Positions 12,386-25,542 of a stretch of 64,000 bases of DNA are shown in pieces. The number at the start of each line of letters is the position of its first letter. Within the stretch, counting starts at the first letter, position 1. The position numbers and the translations under genes are program-made. The notes under the pieces were generated by a model. It did not search any database. It saw only the letters and a list, made by a program, of their open reading frames with translations, and was not told the DNA's origin. Location of the stretch: positions 13,910,186 through 13,974,185 of the forward strand of contig NC_134035.1 of assembly GCF_964204645.1 (NCBI RefSeq), read 5' to 3'. This stretch comes from Tubulanus polymorphus (taxonomy: Eukaryota > Nemertea > Palaeonemertea > Tubulaniformes > Tubulanidae).

Positions 12386-12942
12386 TAATTTGCGAAGATA
12401 CGGTTCGATGATTGGTTCAATAATCCATCGCGTCATAGCCCGCGAATTTTAAGACTTGGTTAAAAAGATTTGTGTTATAGTCCTTAGATATGTCATTGCA
12501 CAAAATCCTCAGAAGTCAAATAAACTTTACTCCTTTACAAACTTGTGTAAAACTAGAACCAGATTCCAGCAAAAATGAGATGATGCGAAACAGTAATTTT
12601 ATATAAAGAATCATTTATTTACATTTATTTAATACTGTACAAAATTATAACAAGTCACAAATCAATTCACATAGATTTCATTCCATATAAACACCATTTA
12701 TAAACTTCACGTAATTCTTTCTGACTTAAATCTGAAATGAGAACCAGTTACAACAATGAGAACCAGTTACAACAATTCAGTGAACACTTATAAAGTTAAT
12801 TATAATTGAACAAGAAATTCAAAATTATGAAGAAAATAATAAGCAAGTTGACATTTACGACACAAATCTATGAACCATTTGCAAAATGGCTGAGAATTGA
12901 ATCATGTCAAATTCAATAAGTTAATCAAGTGCTATCTACAAA

Positions 12943-13115
12943 GGGATCATTCATTTATTACGTACGCATAAAATGTGTATTTTTCAACCCCCCTCCCCCA
13001 CTGTACTGTAGGCAAAATCGGCCATTTTTTCGTTCCATTTTTATACGCATTACAGTACACAATTGCACTGACCCCCTCCCCCTCCCCTAATGTGTACGTA
13101 ATGGATGAATGACCC
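12943..13115. mobile_element. Inverted-repeat element B (ATTACGTAC-ended MITE)
   Basis: A 173-bp segment has ends GGGATCATTCATTTATTACG and, on the right, TACGTAATGGATGAATGACCC, which are near-complementary. Inside are C-rich blocks CCCCCCTCCCCC and CCCCCTCCCCCTCCCC flanking a TACAGTAC core. It recurs in all six satellite units (near 14301, 15622, 16979, 18301 and 19644). Right and left arms differ slightly between copies. Confidence 0.78.
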
Positions 13116-16100
13116 GTAATTGAATTATTGTGAAACACTTATCAATGGAATCAAAGGCGAGGAATGAAAATGAAATGGCGATCTTTTTATTTTGGTAAAA
13201 AACTTTATAAAAACAAATTCTGGCATCGTTTCATTCACCTGTTTATGAATATCGTGTAGTTCTGTGCGTTTAGGTATTTATTAGGTATATACAGACTGCT
13301 GATATTCTGGAATAAATTGTATTTACAAGAAGGCGGCACAATTCAAATCAAACATTTATTGATTGATATGAAAGAAAATTGATGGTAAATCAACCTAGTG
13401 CAATTCCTAAATTAAAACTTTATCTCAATACACTTTTGCAAATATTAGAAAATTATTTTAAATTATATTCCACGAGCTTGGTGGCAGCACCGTACGGTCC
13501 CCTAGCGGAATTTCTGTGAACTAATGTAATACTACGGACTAGATTATTGACTATTTTCAAAAGTAAGATAGGATCTTTGCCACTCCCGAAATTAATATTA
13601 ACGCTTTCCAGCTATAACAGAGGCAGAGTCCTCAAAAATAAGCATTTATATTTCAACTACCCGGCGTGTCAGCCCGCAGTATTACATTAGTTCACAGAAA
13701 TCCCGCTAGGGGACCGTACGGTGCTGCCACCTAATTTGCGAAGATACGGTTCGATGATTGGTTCATTAATCCACGCGTCTTAGCCCGCGAATTTTAAGAC
13801 TTGGTTAAAAGATTTAGTAGTGTTATAGTCCTTAGATATGTCATTGCACAAAATCCTCAGAAGTCAAATAAACTTTACTCCTTTACAAACCTGTCTAAAA
13901 CTAGAATCAGATTCCAGCAAAAATGAGATGATGCGAAACAGTGATTTTATATAAAGAATCATTTATTTACATTTATTTAATACTGTACAAAATTATAACA
14001 CGTCACAAATCAATTCACATAGATTTCATTCCATATAAACACCATTTATAAACTTCACGTAATTCTTTCTGACTTAGATCTGAAATGAGAACCAGTTACA
14101 ACAATGAGAACCAGTTACAAGAATTCAGTGAACACTTATAATTAATTATAATTGAACAAGAAATTCAAAATTATGAAGAAAATAATAAGCAAGTTGACAT
14201 TTACGACACAAATCTATGAACCATTTGCAAAATGGCTGAGAATTGAATCATGTCAAATTAAATAAGTTCAAATTCAATAAGTTAATCAAGTGCTATCTAC
14301 AAGGGATCATTCATTTATTACGTACGCATAAAATTTGTATTTTTCAACCCCCCTCCCCCCTGTACACAAAATCAGCCATTTTTTCGTTCCATTTTTATAC
14401 GCATTACAGTACACAATTGCACTGACCCCCTCCCCTCCCCTAATGTGTACGTAATGAATGAATGACCCGTAATTGAATTATTGTGAAACACTTATCAATG
14501 GAATCAAAGGCGAGGAATGAAAATGAAATGGCGATCTTTTTATTTTGGTAAAAAAATTTTTTAAAAACAAATTCTGGCATCGTTTCATTCACCTGTTTAT
14601 GAATATCGTGTAGTTCTGTGCGTTTAGGTGTTTATTAAATACAGACTGCTGATATTCTGGAATAAATTGTATTTGCATTTACAAGAAGGCGGCACAATTC
14701 AAATCAAACATTTATTGATTGATATGAAAGACAATTGATGGTAAATCAACCTTGTGCAATTCCTAAATTAAAACTTTATCTCAATACACTTTTGCAAATA
14801 TTAGAAAATTATTTTAAATTATATTCCACGAGCTTGGTGGCAGCACCGTACGGTCCCCTAGCGGAATTTCTGTGAACTAATGTAATACTACGGACTAGAT
14901 TATTGACTATTTTCAAAAGTAAGATAGGATCTTTGCCACTCCCGAAATTAATATTAACGCTTTCCAGCTATAACAGAGGCAGGGTCTTCAAAAATAAGCA
15001 TTTATATTTCAACTACCCGGCGTGTCAGCCCGCAGTATTACATTAGTTCACAGAAATCCCGCTAGGGGACCGTACGGTGCTGCCACCTAATTTGCGAAGA
15101 TTCGGTTCGATGATTGGTTCATTAATCCACGCGTCATTGCCCGCGAATTTTAAGACTTGGTTAAAATATTTAGTAGTGTATAGTCCTTAGATACGTCATT
15201 GCACAAAATCCTCAGAAGTCAAATAAACTTTACTCCTTTACAAACTTGTGTAAAACTAGAACCAGATTCCAGCAAAAATGAGATGATGCGAAACAGTGAT
15301 TTTATATAAAGAATCATTTATTTACATTTATTTAATACTGTACAAAATTATAACACGTCACAAATCAATTCACATAGATTTCATTCCATATAAACACCAT
15401 TTATAAACTTCACGTAATTCTTTCTGACTTAGATCTGAAATGAGAACCAGTTACAACAATTCAGTGAACACTTATAAAGTTAATTATAATTGAACAAGAA
15501 ATTCAAAATTATGAAGAAAATAATAAGCAAGTTGACATTTACGACACAAATCTATGAACCATTTGCAAAATGGCTGAGAATTGAATCATGTCAAATTCAA
15601 TAAGTTAATCAAGTGCTATCTACAAGGGATCATTCATTTATTACGTACGCATAAAATTTGTATTTTTCAACCCCCCTCCCCCACTGTACGCAAAATCGGC
15701 CATTTTTTCGTTCCATTTTTATACGCATTACAGTACACAATTGCACTGACCCCCTCCCCCTCCCCTAATGTGTACGTAATGGATGAATGACCCGTAATTG
15801 AATTATTGTGAAACACTTATCAATGGAATCAAAGGCGAGGAATGAAAATGAAATGGCGATCTTTTTATTTTGGTAAAAAACTTTATAAAAACAAATTCTG
15901 GCATCGTTTCATTCACCTGTTTATGAATATCGTGTAGTTCTGTGCGTTTAGGTATTTATTAGGTATATACAGACTGCTGATATTCTGGAATAAATTGTAT
16001 TTACAAGAAGGCGGCACAATTCAAATCAAACATTTATTGATTGATATGAAAGAAAATTGATGGTAAATCAACCTAGTGCAATTCCTAAATTAAAACTTTA

Positions 16101-19100
16101 TCTCAATACACTTTTGCAAATATTAGAAAATTATTTTAAATTATATTCCACGAGCTTGGTGGCAGCACCGTACGGTCCCCTAGCGGAATTTCTGTGAACT
16201 AATGTAATACTACGGACTAGATTATTGACTATTTTCAAAAGTAAGATAGGATCTTTGCCACTCCCGAAATTAATATTAACGCTTTCCAGCTATAACAGAG
16301 GCAGAGTCCTCAAAAATAAGCATTTATATTTCAACTACCCGGCGTGTCAGCCCGCAGTATTACATTAGTTCACAGAAATCCCGCTAGGGGACCGTACGGT
16401 GCTGCCACCTAATTTGCGAAGATACGGTTCGATGATTGGTTCATTAATCCACGCGTCTTAGCCCGCGAATTTTAAGACTTGGTTAAAAGATTTAGTAGTG
16501 TTATAGTCCTTAGATATGTCATTGCACAAAATCCTCAGAAGTCAAATAAACTTTACTCCTTTACAAACCTGTCTAAAACTAGAATCAGATTCCAGCAAAA
16601 ATGAGATGATGCGAAACAGTGATTTTATATAAAGAATCATTTATTTACATTTATTTAATACTGTACAAAATTATAACACGTCACAAATCAATTCACATAG
16701 ATTTCATTCCATATAAACACCATTTATAAACTTCACGTAATTCTTTCTGACTTAGATCTGAAATGAGAACCAGTTACAACAATGAGAACCAGTTACAAGA
16801 ATTCAGTGAACACTTATAATTAATTATAATTGAACAAGAAATTCAAAATTATGAAGAAAATAATAAGCAAGTTGACATTTACGACACAAATCTATGAACC
16901 ATTTGCAAAATGGCTGAGAATTGAATCATGTCAAATTAAATAAGTTCAAATTCAATAAGTTAATCAAGTGCTATCTACAAGGGATCATTCATTTATTACG
17001 TACGCATAAAATTTGTATTTTTCAACCCCCCTCCCCCCTGTACACAAAATCAGCCATTTTTTCGTTCCATTTTTATACGCATTACAGTACACAATTGCAC
17101 TGACCCCCTCCCCTCCCCTAATGTGTACGTAATGAATGAATGACCCGTAATTGAATTATTGTGAAACACTTATCAATGGAATCAAAGGCGAGGAATGAAA
17201 ATGAAATGGCGATCTTTTTATTTTGGTAAAAAAATTTTTTAAAAACAAATTCTGGCATCGTTTCATTCACCTGTTTATGAATATCGTGTAGTTCTGTGCG
17301 TTTAGGTGTTTATTAAATACAGACTGCTGATATTCTGGAATAAATTGTATTTGCATTTACAAGAAGGCGGCACAATTCAAATCAAACATTTATTGATTGA
17401 TATGAAAGACAATTGATGGTAAATCAACCTTGTGCAATTCCTAAATTAAAACTTTATCTCAATACACTTTTGCAAATATTAGAAAATTATTTTAAATTAT
17501 ATTCCACGAGCTTGGTGGCAGCACCGTACGGTCCCCTAGCGGAATTTCTGTGAACTAATGTAATACTACGGACTAGATTATTGACTATTTTCAAAAGTAA
17601 GATAGGATCTTTGCCACTCCCGAAATTAATATTAACGCTTTCCAGCTATAACAGAGGCAGGGTCTTCAAAAATAAGCATTTATATTTCAACTACCCGGCG
17701 TGTCAGCCCGCAGTATTACATTAGTTCACAGAAATCCCGCTAGGGGACCGTACGGTGCTGCCACCTAATTTGCGAAGATTCGGTTCGATGATTGGTTCAT
17801 TAATCCACGCGTCATTGCCCGCGAATTTTAAGACTTGGTTAAAATATTTAGTAGTGTATAGTCCTTAGATACGTCATTGCACAAAATCCTCAGAAGTCAA
17901 ATAAACTTTACTCCTTTACAAACTTGTGTAAAACTAGAACCAGATTCCAGCAAAAATGAGATGATGCGAAACAGTGATTTTATATAAAGAATCATTTATT
18001 TACATTTATTTAATACTGTACAAAATTATAACACGTCACAAATCAATTCACATAGATTTCATTCCATATAAACACCATTTATAAACTTCACGTAATTCTT
18101 TCTGACTTAGATCTGAAATGAGAACCAGTTACAACAATTCAGTGAACACTTATAAAGTTAATTATAATTGAACAAGAAATTCAAAATTATGAAGAAAATA
18201 ATAAGCAAGTTGACATTTACGACACAAATCTATGAACCATTTGCAAAATGGCTGAGAATTGAATCATGTCAAATTCAATAAGTTAATCAAGTGCTATCTA
18301 CAAGGGATCATTCATTTATTACGTACGCATAAAATTTGTATTTTTCAACCCCCCTCCCCCACTGTACGCAAAATCGGCCATTTTTTCGTTCCATTTTTAT
18401 ACGCATTACAGTACACAATTGCACTGACCCCTCCCCCTCCCCTAATGCGTACGTAATGAATGAATGATCCCCAATTGAATTATTGTGAAACACTTATCAA
18501 TGGAATCAAAGGCGAGGAATGAAAATGAAATGGCGATCTTTTTATTTTGGTAAAAAACTTTATAAAAACAAATTCTGGCATCGTTTCATTCACCTGTTTA
18601 TGAATATCGTGTAGTTCTGTGCGTTTAGGTATTTATTAAATACAGACTGCTGATATTCTGGAATAAATTGTATTTACAAGAAGGCGGCACAATTCAAATC
18701 AAACATTTATTGATTGATATGAAAGAAAATTGATGGTAAATCAACCTAGTGCAATTCCTAAATTAAAACTTTATCTCAATACACTTTTACAAATATTAGA
18801 AAATTATTTTAAATTATATTCCACGAGCTTGGTGGCAGCACCGTACGGTCCCCTAGCGGAATTTCTGTGAACTAATGTAATACTACGGACTAGATTATTG
18901 ACTATTTTCAAAAGTAAGATAGGATCTTTGCCACTCCCGAAATTAATATTAACGCTTTCCAGCTATAACAGAGGCAGAGTCCTCAAAAATAAGCATTTAT
19001 ATTTCAACTACCCGGCGTGTCAGCCCGCAGTATTACATTAGTTCACAGAAATCCCGCTAGGGGACCGTACGGTGCTGCCACCTAATTTGCGAAGATTCGG

Positions 19101-19839
19101 TTCGATGATTGGTTCATTAATCCACGCGTCATTGCCCGCGAATTTTAAGACTTGGTTAAAAGATTTAGTAGTGTTTTAGTCCTTAGATATGTCATTGCAC
19201 AAAATCCTCAGAAGTCAAATAGACTTTACTCCTTTACAAACTTGTCTAAAACTAGAACCAGATTCCAGCAAAAATGAGATGATGCGAAACAGTGATTTTA
19301 TACAAAGAATCATTTATTTACATTTATTTAATACTGTACAAAATTATAACACGTCACAAATCAATTCACATAGATTTCATTCCATATAAACACCATTTAT
19401 AAACTTCACGTAATTCTTTCTGACTTAGATCTGAAATGAGAACCAGTTACAACAATGAGAACCAGTTACAACAATTCAGTGAACACTTATAAAGTTAATT
19501 ATAATTGAACAAGAAATTCAAAATTATGAAGAAAATAATAAGCAAGTTGACATTTACGACACAAATCTATGAACCATTTGCAAAATGGCTGAGAATTGAA
19601 TCATGTCAAATTCAATAAGTTAATCAAGTGCTATCTACAAAGGGATCATTCATTTATTACGTACGCATAAAATTTGTATTTTTCAACCCCCCTCCCCCTC
19701 TGTACGCATAATCGGCCATTTTTTCATATACATTCAGCATTACAGTACGCAATTGCTCTGACCCCTCCCCCTCCCCTAATGTGTACATAATGAATGAATG
19801 ACCCCCAATTGAATTATTGTGAAACACTTATCAATGGAA

Positions 19840-22800
19840 TCAAAACCTTGGGGCAAAGTTAACTGCTGCAATTTCTTCATTGTTATTTTCGCGAGCTTTT
19901 GTCACTATGGTAATATTTTTAACTATGGTAATTAGGTTTTGAGAACTCACTTTGTAAATTGAGTTTTTCGAGGATTTCGCGAGTTTCCGTTTTACTCTCC
20001 ATATTACTGATCAGATTCACCGGTTTAATCGTCGGCATGGCGATGTCGTAATAGATGTATATTTTACCGGTAAACGTAACGTAAACCAACGCCGGAACAT
20101 TTACTCCTGGATTAACAGCAAAATTACCTGCAATTTAAATATACCATTACATCAAAGATCAGATATTAGGACACTGGGACAGCCCCCGATAAACCCCAGT
20201 CGTTATAACAATGATATGATATACCTGCACAAAATGCTGCTACATTCTCATCAAACAGAAATCTAATAACTTCTTTATTGTAGTTGATGATATAAGTTTG
20301 ACCGTCCCAGGAACATGTGACTACTTCATCTTGACCATCTCCCTACAATAATTCAATCAATATCATCTATAAAATCCACAGTTCTGGACACAGTTCCACA
20401 ATCCAGTTCCACAGATCTGGAAACAGTTCCACAATCCAGTTCCACAGTTCTGGACACAGTTCCACAATCCCGTCCCACAGTTCTGGACACAGTTCCACAG
20501 ATCTGGAAACAGTTCCACAATCCAGTTCCACAGTTCTGGACACAGTTCCACAATCCCGTCCCACAGTTCTGGACACAGTTCCAAAATCCCGTTCCACAGT
20601 TCTGGACACAGTTCCACAATCCCGTCCCACAGTTCTGGACACAGTTCCAAAATCCCGTTCCACAGTTCTGGACACAGTTCCACAATCCAGTTCCACAGAT
20701 CTGGAAACAGTTCCACAATCCCGTTCCACAGTTCTGGACACAGTTCCACAATCCAGTTCCACAGATCTGGAAACAGTTCCACAATCCAGTTCCACAGTTC
20801 TGGACACAGTTCCACAATCCAGTTCCACAGATCTGGAAACAGTTCCACAATCCCGTTCCACAGATCAGTCTGCAGACATTAGATTGATAGCAGCTGATTT
20901 GATACTTACCATAACATCAAGTTTTCCCAGTGAGAAGAATTGTTGTTCTAACTGCATGAACCACTCCACAACTTCATTCTCCAGTAATATCACAGTACCT
21001 ACACAGAAATACAGTAGTATCACAGTACCTACACAGAAATACAGTAATATCACAGTGCCTACACAGAAATACAGTAATATCACAGTAACTACACAGAAAT
21101 ACAGTAATATCACAGTACCTACACAGAAATACAGTAGTATCACAGTACCTACACAGAAATACAGTAATATCACAGTACCTACACAGAAATACAGTAATAT
21201 CACAGTACCTACACAGAAATACAGTAATATCACAGTACCTGCACAGAAATACAGTAATATCACAGTACCTACACAGAAATACAGTAATATCACAGTGCCT
21301 ACACAGAAATACAGTAATATCACAGTACCTACACAGAAATACAGTAATATCACAGTAACTACACAGAAATACAGTAATATCACAGTACCTACACAGAAAT
21401 ACAGTAATATCACAGTACCTACACAGAAATACAGCAATATCACAGTACCTACACAGAAATACAGTAATATCACAGTACCTACACAGAAATACAGTAATAT
21501 CACAGTACCTACACAGAAATACAGTAATATCACAGTACCTACACAGAAATACAGTAATATCACAGTACCTACACAGAAATACAGTAATATCACAGTACCT
21601 ACACAGAAATACAGTAATATCACAGTACCTACACAGAAATACAGTAATATCACAGTACCTACACAGAAATACAGTAATATCACAGTACCTACACAGAAAT
21701 ACAGTAATATCACAGTGCCTACACAGAAATACAGCAATATCACAGTACCTACACAGAAATACAGTAATATCACAGTACCTACACAGAAATACAGCAATAT
21801 CGCAGTACCTACACAGAAATACAGTAATATCACGGTACCTACACAGAAATACAGTAATATCGCAGTACCTACACATAAATACAGTAATATCACAGTACCT
21901 GCACAGAAATACAGTAATATCGCAGTAACTACACAGAAATACAGCAATAGCGCAGTACCTACACAGAAATACAGCAATATCACAGTACCTACACAGAAAT
22001 ATTGAGATTGAGGATTTACCCAATTTCCCCCTGGTGCAGGTTGATGAAACTGCAGTTTAATGCTTACCGTCCAGTGTAGAAAGAGCGCAATGAATCACTG
22101 GTTTACCATCTTTAATTTTACCGGTTTTTAACCCGCCCAGCGCAACCGTGGTTACGTTTGAACTGCGAACGAGAGCCGATCCTAACGGGTAATATACCAC
22201 AGACGGACCTAAATGTTTATCGCTATAGCGACAAAACAAAAACAAACAATCAATATTCTTCATACATCAGACATTTTAATTGGATACTAAAACTAACATT
22301 ACCATGGCGACGCATCAGACGCATCTGACGGTTCAACGCTTCGAATCAACTTCACAAAACTGCCACCAGGCTGCGCTACTAGTAATTCAATATGGCCGTC
22401 TAAATCATGACTGACAGTGATAGACCCAACCTGTCAATATATAATACACATCTGTATACCGGGTTGCACCCAACAGAAATCAGGACTGAAATCTAGAGGA
22501 TCGGGTTTTCAATATAGGAAGATATGCCTCAAGTTGGGACAGGAGATTACAGGAGAACTGGAGAGAAGGGTCAGTTTTTGTAAGGATACTGATTATCTGT
22601 CAATAATCCTGGGACAGGGTCCAGGCTGCTGCTGCTGCTGAGGAGTACAGCGTCCAGTCTGCTGCTGCTGCTGCTGTATCAGTAGCTGCTGCTGCAGCTT
22701 GTTTCAGTAGCTGTTCCTACAGCTGTATCATGAGCTGCTGCTGTAGCTGTATCAGTAGCTGCTGCGGCTGCTGCTGTATCAGTAGCTGCTGCGGCTGCTG

Positions 22801-22898
22801 CTGCTGCTGCTGCTGCTGCTGCATCAGTAGCTGCTGCTGTAGCTGTATCAGTAGCTGCTGCTGCTGCATCAGTAGCTGCGGCTGCTGCTGTATCAGTA

Positions 22899-22939
<41 letters not shown>

Positions 22940-25242
22940 ATCAGTAGCTGCTGCTGTAGCTGTATCAGTAGCTGCTGCTGCTGAGGAGTACTGGGTTCAG
23001 GCTGATTATTGATTATATTTACCTGTCCTGCAAGTTGCCATTTTTCTAATTGAACAATAGAACCGGTAACAGTAGAAGCAGACGCAGTTTCGATTCTACT
23101 ATCGGGAGTGAGACCTTCGATCCATCGGAATAAACAAACAACTCGATCAGAATATCCGATAACTAATTCTGTCAAACCATCGCCATCTAGTGAGAAATTA
23201 TAACATAAAATATCAGCGAGACCGTTGTCATCTAGTGAGAAACTATTACGTTAAATATCAGCGAGACCGTTGCCATCTAGTGAGAAACTATTACGTTAAA
23301 TATCAGCGAGACCGTTGCCATCTAGTGAGAAACTATTACATTAAATATCAGCGAGACCGTTGCCATCTAGTGAGAAACTATTACGTTAAATATCAGCGAG
23401 ACCGTTGCCATCTAGTGAGAAACTATTACGTTAAATATCAGCGAGACCGTTGCCATCTAGTGAGAAACTATTACATTAAATATCAGCGAGACCGTTGCCA
23501 TCTAGTGAGAAACTATTACGTTAAATATCAGCGAGACCGTTGCCATCTAGTGAGAAACTATTACATTAAATATCAGCGAGACCGTTGCCATCTAGTGAGA
23601 AACTATAACATTATATATCAGCGAGACCGTTGCCATCTAGTGAGAAACTATAACATTATATATCAGCGAGACCGTTGCCATCTAGTGAGAAACTATTACA
23701 TTAAATATCAGCGAGACCGTTGCCATCTAGTGAGAAACTATTACATTAAATATCAGCGAGACCGTTGCCATCTAGTGAGAAACTATTACATTAAATATTA
23801 GCGAGACCGTTGCCATCTAGTGAGAAACTATTACATTAAATATGAGCGAGACCGTTGCCATCTAGTGAGAAACTATTACATTAAATATCAGCGAGAACGT
23901 TGCCATCTAGTGAGAAACTATAACATTAAATATCAGCGAGACTGTTGCCATCTAGTGAGAAACTATTACATTAAATATCAGCGAGAACGTTGCCATCTAG
24001 TGAGAAACTATAACATTAAATATCAGCGAGACCATTGCCATCTAGCGAGAAAATGTATATCACTAATATCATTGAAATTCGGTGAAATAAACTGACCTAC
24101 TAACCTACATCTTGTAGTAACATCACGCGACTATTCGCTGATAACTGTTGAGTGAACGACGGTTGAATATAGGTGGCGCTGTCATCGATAGAATCATCGT
24201 TTAAATGTTTATCAGACTAGAATGAAAGTGATTTCAGAGCTAATTGTTATCAGTGATATATACTATGATCGTGTAGCTGATTTCAGTTAGTCTGCAGTCC
24301 AGGGAGTCTAAGGGTGAGGTAGTCCAGGGGAGTCTAAGGGTGAGGTAGTCCGGGGGTGGGAGGTAGTGATTTACCTGTTGTGTATTAGTACTAATGTTAC
24401 ATGTATTCACAGTCGGTCCTGGATCAAACTCTTGTTCCTCATTCAGATCAAACACGTGACATTTACCTTCAGCCGTTAAACAGACGATATTATTCTGAAA
24501 TTAATCAATATGAAACTGAGAGACGGTCCCCGCGTAATGGAATACAGATTGTGAGATGGTCCCCCCAGGTGGTACGTACCTTGCCATGATTGAATATATC
24601 ACCGATACTGATACATGTAATCTGTAATCACAATCACAATCACAATCACTGTAAAATCATACACACACAGTACACAATCAGTAATACAATCATTACATGT
24701 AGTTACCATGCCTAAATGTTTGGAATATTTCCAAGGGACTCCTGCACTGGTAGTCAATGGGACTCCCGCACTGGCAGTCAATGGGACTCCTGCACTGGTA
24801 GTCAATGGGACTCCCCCACTACTTGATGTTCCACCTGCAGAAGTCAATGGGACTCCTGTGCCAGTTGATGATGTGTTTTCACTAGAAGTCGATGCTCCAT
24901 CGGAAGTTGCCGGGACTCCACCAGTTGTTGACTGAACTCCAGTAGTCATCGGGACTCCTCCGGCAGTTGATGGGACTCCTGCCGAAGTCGTTGGGACTCC
25001 AGTAGTCCATGTGGCTCCCCCTTTAAAAACCGCTAATTCCCCATCAATATTTCCTATCACTAATTCATTACTCTGAAATAACAATACAGTAATCGTTACT
25101 ATGGATACTGACGCGATCATTGTCTACGGTAACTATGGATACCGACCTGATCATTGTCTACATCTCCGATGACGAGAGCCTCGTTAAATACGTTTCCCGT
25201 AAAATCATATTCTAATTTCTTCACAAATGAAACTGTTCTCAT
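19840..25242 (-). CDS. ITFG2: ITFG2, FG-GAP subunit of KICSTOR
   Basis: ITFG2 is a beta-propeller protein of KICSTOR, which holds GATOR1 on lysosomes and damps mTORC1 when nutrients are low. Twelve exons, minus strand, phase-consistent, 530 aa: 25242-25147, 25072-24707, 24621-24580, 24494-24375, 24216-24105, 23186-23023, 22430-22303, 22222-22068, 20998-20910, 20342-20225, 20127-19951, 19865-19840. Recognition is by [19 protein letters not shown], the FG-GAP loops [19 protein letters not shown] and [38 protein letters not shown] and [18 protein letters not shown], which match the animal ITFG2 pattern. Exon 2 carries an in-frame GVP/TTSA repeat that lengthens one propeller loop by ~90 residues. 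Introns hold four large repeat arrays. The last exon adds only TVNFAPRF and stops at the satellite border, shorter than the vertebrate tail; this exon is the least certain part. Confidence 0.88.
20365..20872. repeat. ITFG2 intronic minisatellite (CAGTTCCACA family)
   Basis: Units of 20-33 bases built on CAGTTCCACAGTTCTGGA and CAGTTCCACAATCC, with an ACAGATCTGGAAA variant, fill the intron between ITFG2 exons 9 and 10. The same core recurs at four other loci in this window. Confidence 0.93.
20980..22008 (-). repeat. 30-bp array copying the ITFG2 exon 9 acceptor
   Basis: About 34 copies of a 30-bp unit. On the coding (minus) strand each reads TTTCTGTGTAG then GTACTGTGATATTACTG. This is the intron end, the AG acceptor and the first 17 bases of exon 9 (true exon start 20998). 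The next bases in real exon 9 are GAGAATGAAG. The unit is ten codons long and stop-free in the exon's own frame. Confidence 0.92.
22622..22985. repeat. CTG/CAG trinucleotide-rich tract in ITFG2 intron 6
   Basis: Pure (CTG)n runs of up to about 13 units, interrupted by TATCAGTAGCTG, lie between ITFG2 exons 6 and 7. On the gene's strand these are CAG repeats and an open frame runs into them from exon 6 (QQQLLIQ type). However, the donor GGACAG/GTAAAT at 23023 and the good join to exon 7 ([13 protein letters not shown]) put them in the intron. Confidence 0.85.
23172..24058 (-). repeat. 45-bp array copying the ITFG2 exon 6 acceptor
   Basis: About 19-20 copies of a 45-bp unit. On the coding (minus) strand each holds TTTCTCACTAG then ATGGCAACGGTCTCGCTGAT, which copies the acceptor and start of exon 6 (true start 23186, reading ATGGCGATGGTTTGAC). 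That start encodes the calcium-loop-like DGDG of an FG-GAP repeat. Read from an upstream copy the frame ends at TAA after eight codons. Confidence 0.9.
24728..25010 (-). repeat. Coding minisatellite inside ITFG2 exon 2
   Basis: Imperfect 24-30 bp repeats on the minus strand encode GVPLTTSA / GVPSTAG / GGVPMTTG units within exon 2. The frame is kept throughout and a normal donor follows at 24706. The translated repeat is Thr/Ser/Gly/Pro-rich, likely an exposed flexible loop. Confidence 0.88.
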
Positions 25243-25509
25243 TGTTGTTATTAGTTGCCGGGCAACTGGGGAGAGTCAGTGATCGTTTCACAATCGGAAA
25301 ATATCGATAAAATGCATGATTTCTGTTTCTGTTTGTAACCTGTGGATGAGAGGAAAATGTTAAACTTGTTAAGTCTATCAGAGCAGAAAGATGGATCCAT
25401 CATAAAGCTGTAGAGAGGCTGGAACTGGAAGAAACTGCTGCCTGGTCATCTGTGGAGGAGGTGGAGGGAGGAGTGGAGGGAGAGCAAGTTTTCGAATGAG
25501 ATTGTAATT

Positions 25510-25542
<33 letters not shown>

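Larger units (their letters stand above)
11825..19844. repeat. ~1.33-kb satellite, six tandem copies
   Basis: The marker GAATGAAAATGAAATGGCGA recurs at 11825, 13162, 14515, 15840, 17193 and 18517, giving unit lengths 1337, 1353, 1325, 1353, 1324 and about 1327. Units alternate in length, and 13162-15839 is almost identical to 15840-18516, so a ~2.68-kb dimer was duplicated recently. No unit has a long open frame. Each holds two nested inverted-repeat elements, listed separately. The array ends inside the last exon of the neighbouring minus-strand gene ITFG2. Confidence 0.95.

Noticed and set aside
20353-20861. Three overlapping ~160-codon open frames of WNC/ELCPELW repeats
   Set aside because: All three frames of one strand are open because of the repeat; it lies in an ITFG2 intron bounded by good splice sites.
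22717-23023. Poly-Gln extension of ITFG2 exon 6
   Set aside because: The donor GGACAG/GTAAAT at 23023 joins in phase to exon 7 with the conserved [11 protein letters not shown] stretch, so the CAG repeat is intronic.
23172-24058. Regular 45-bp repeats considered as a CRISPR array
   Set aside because: Units are contiguous with no variable spacers, and the setting is a spliced eukaryotic gene.
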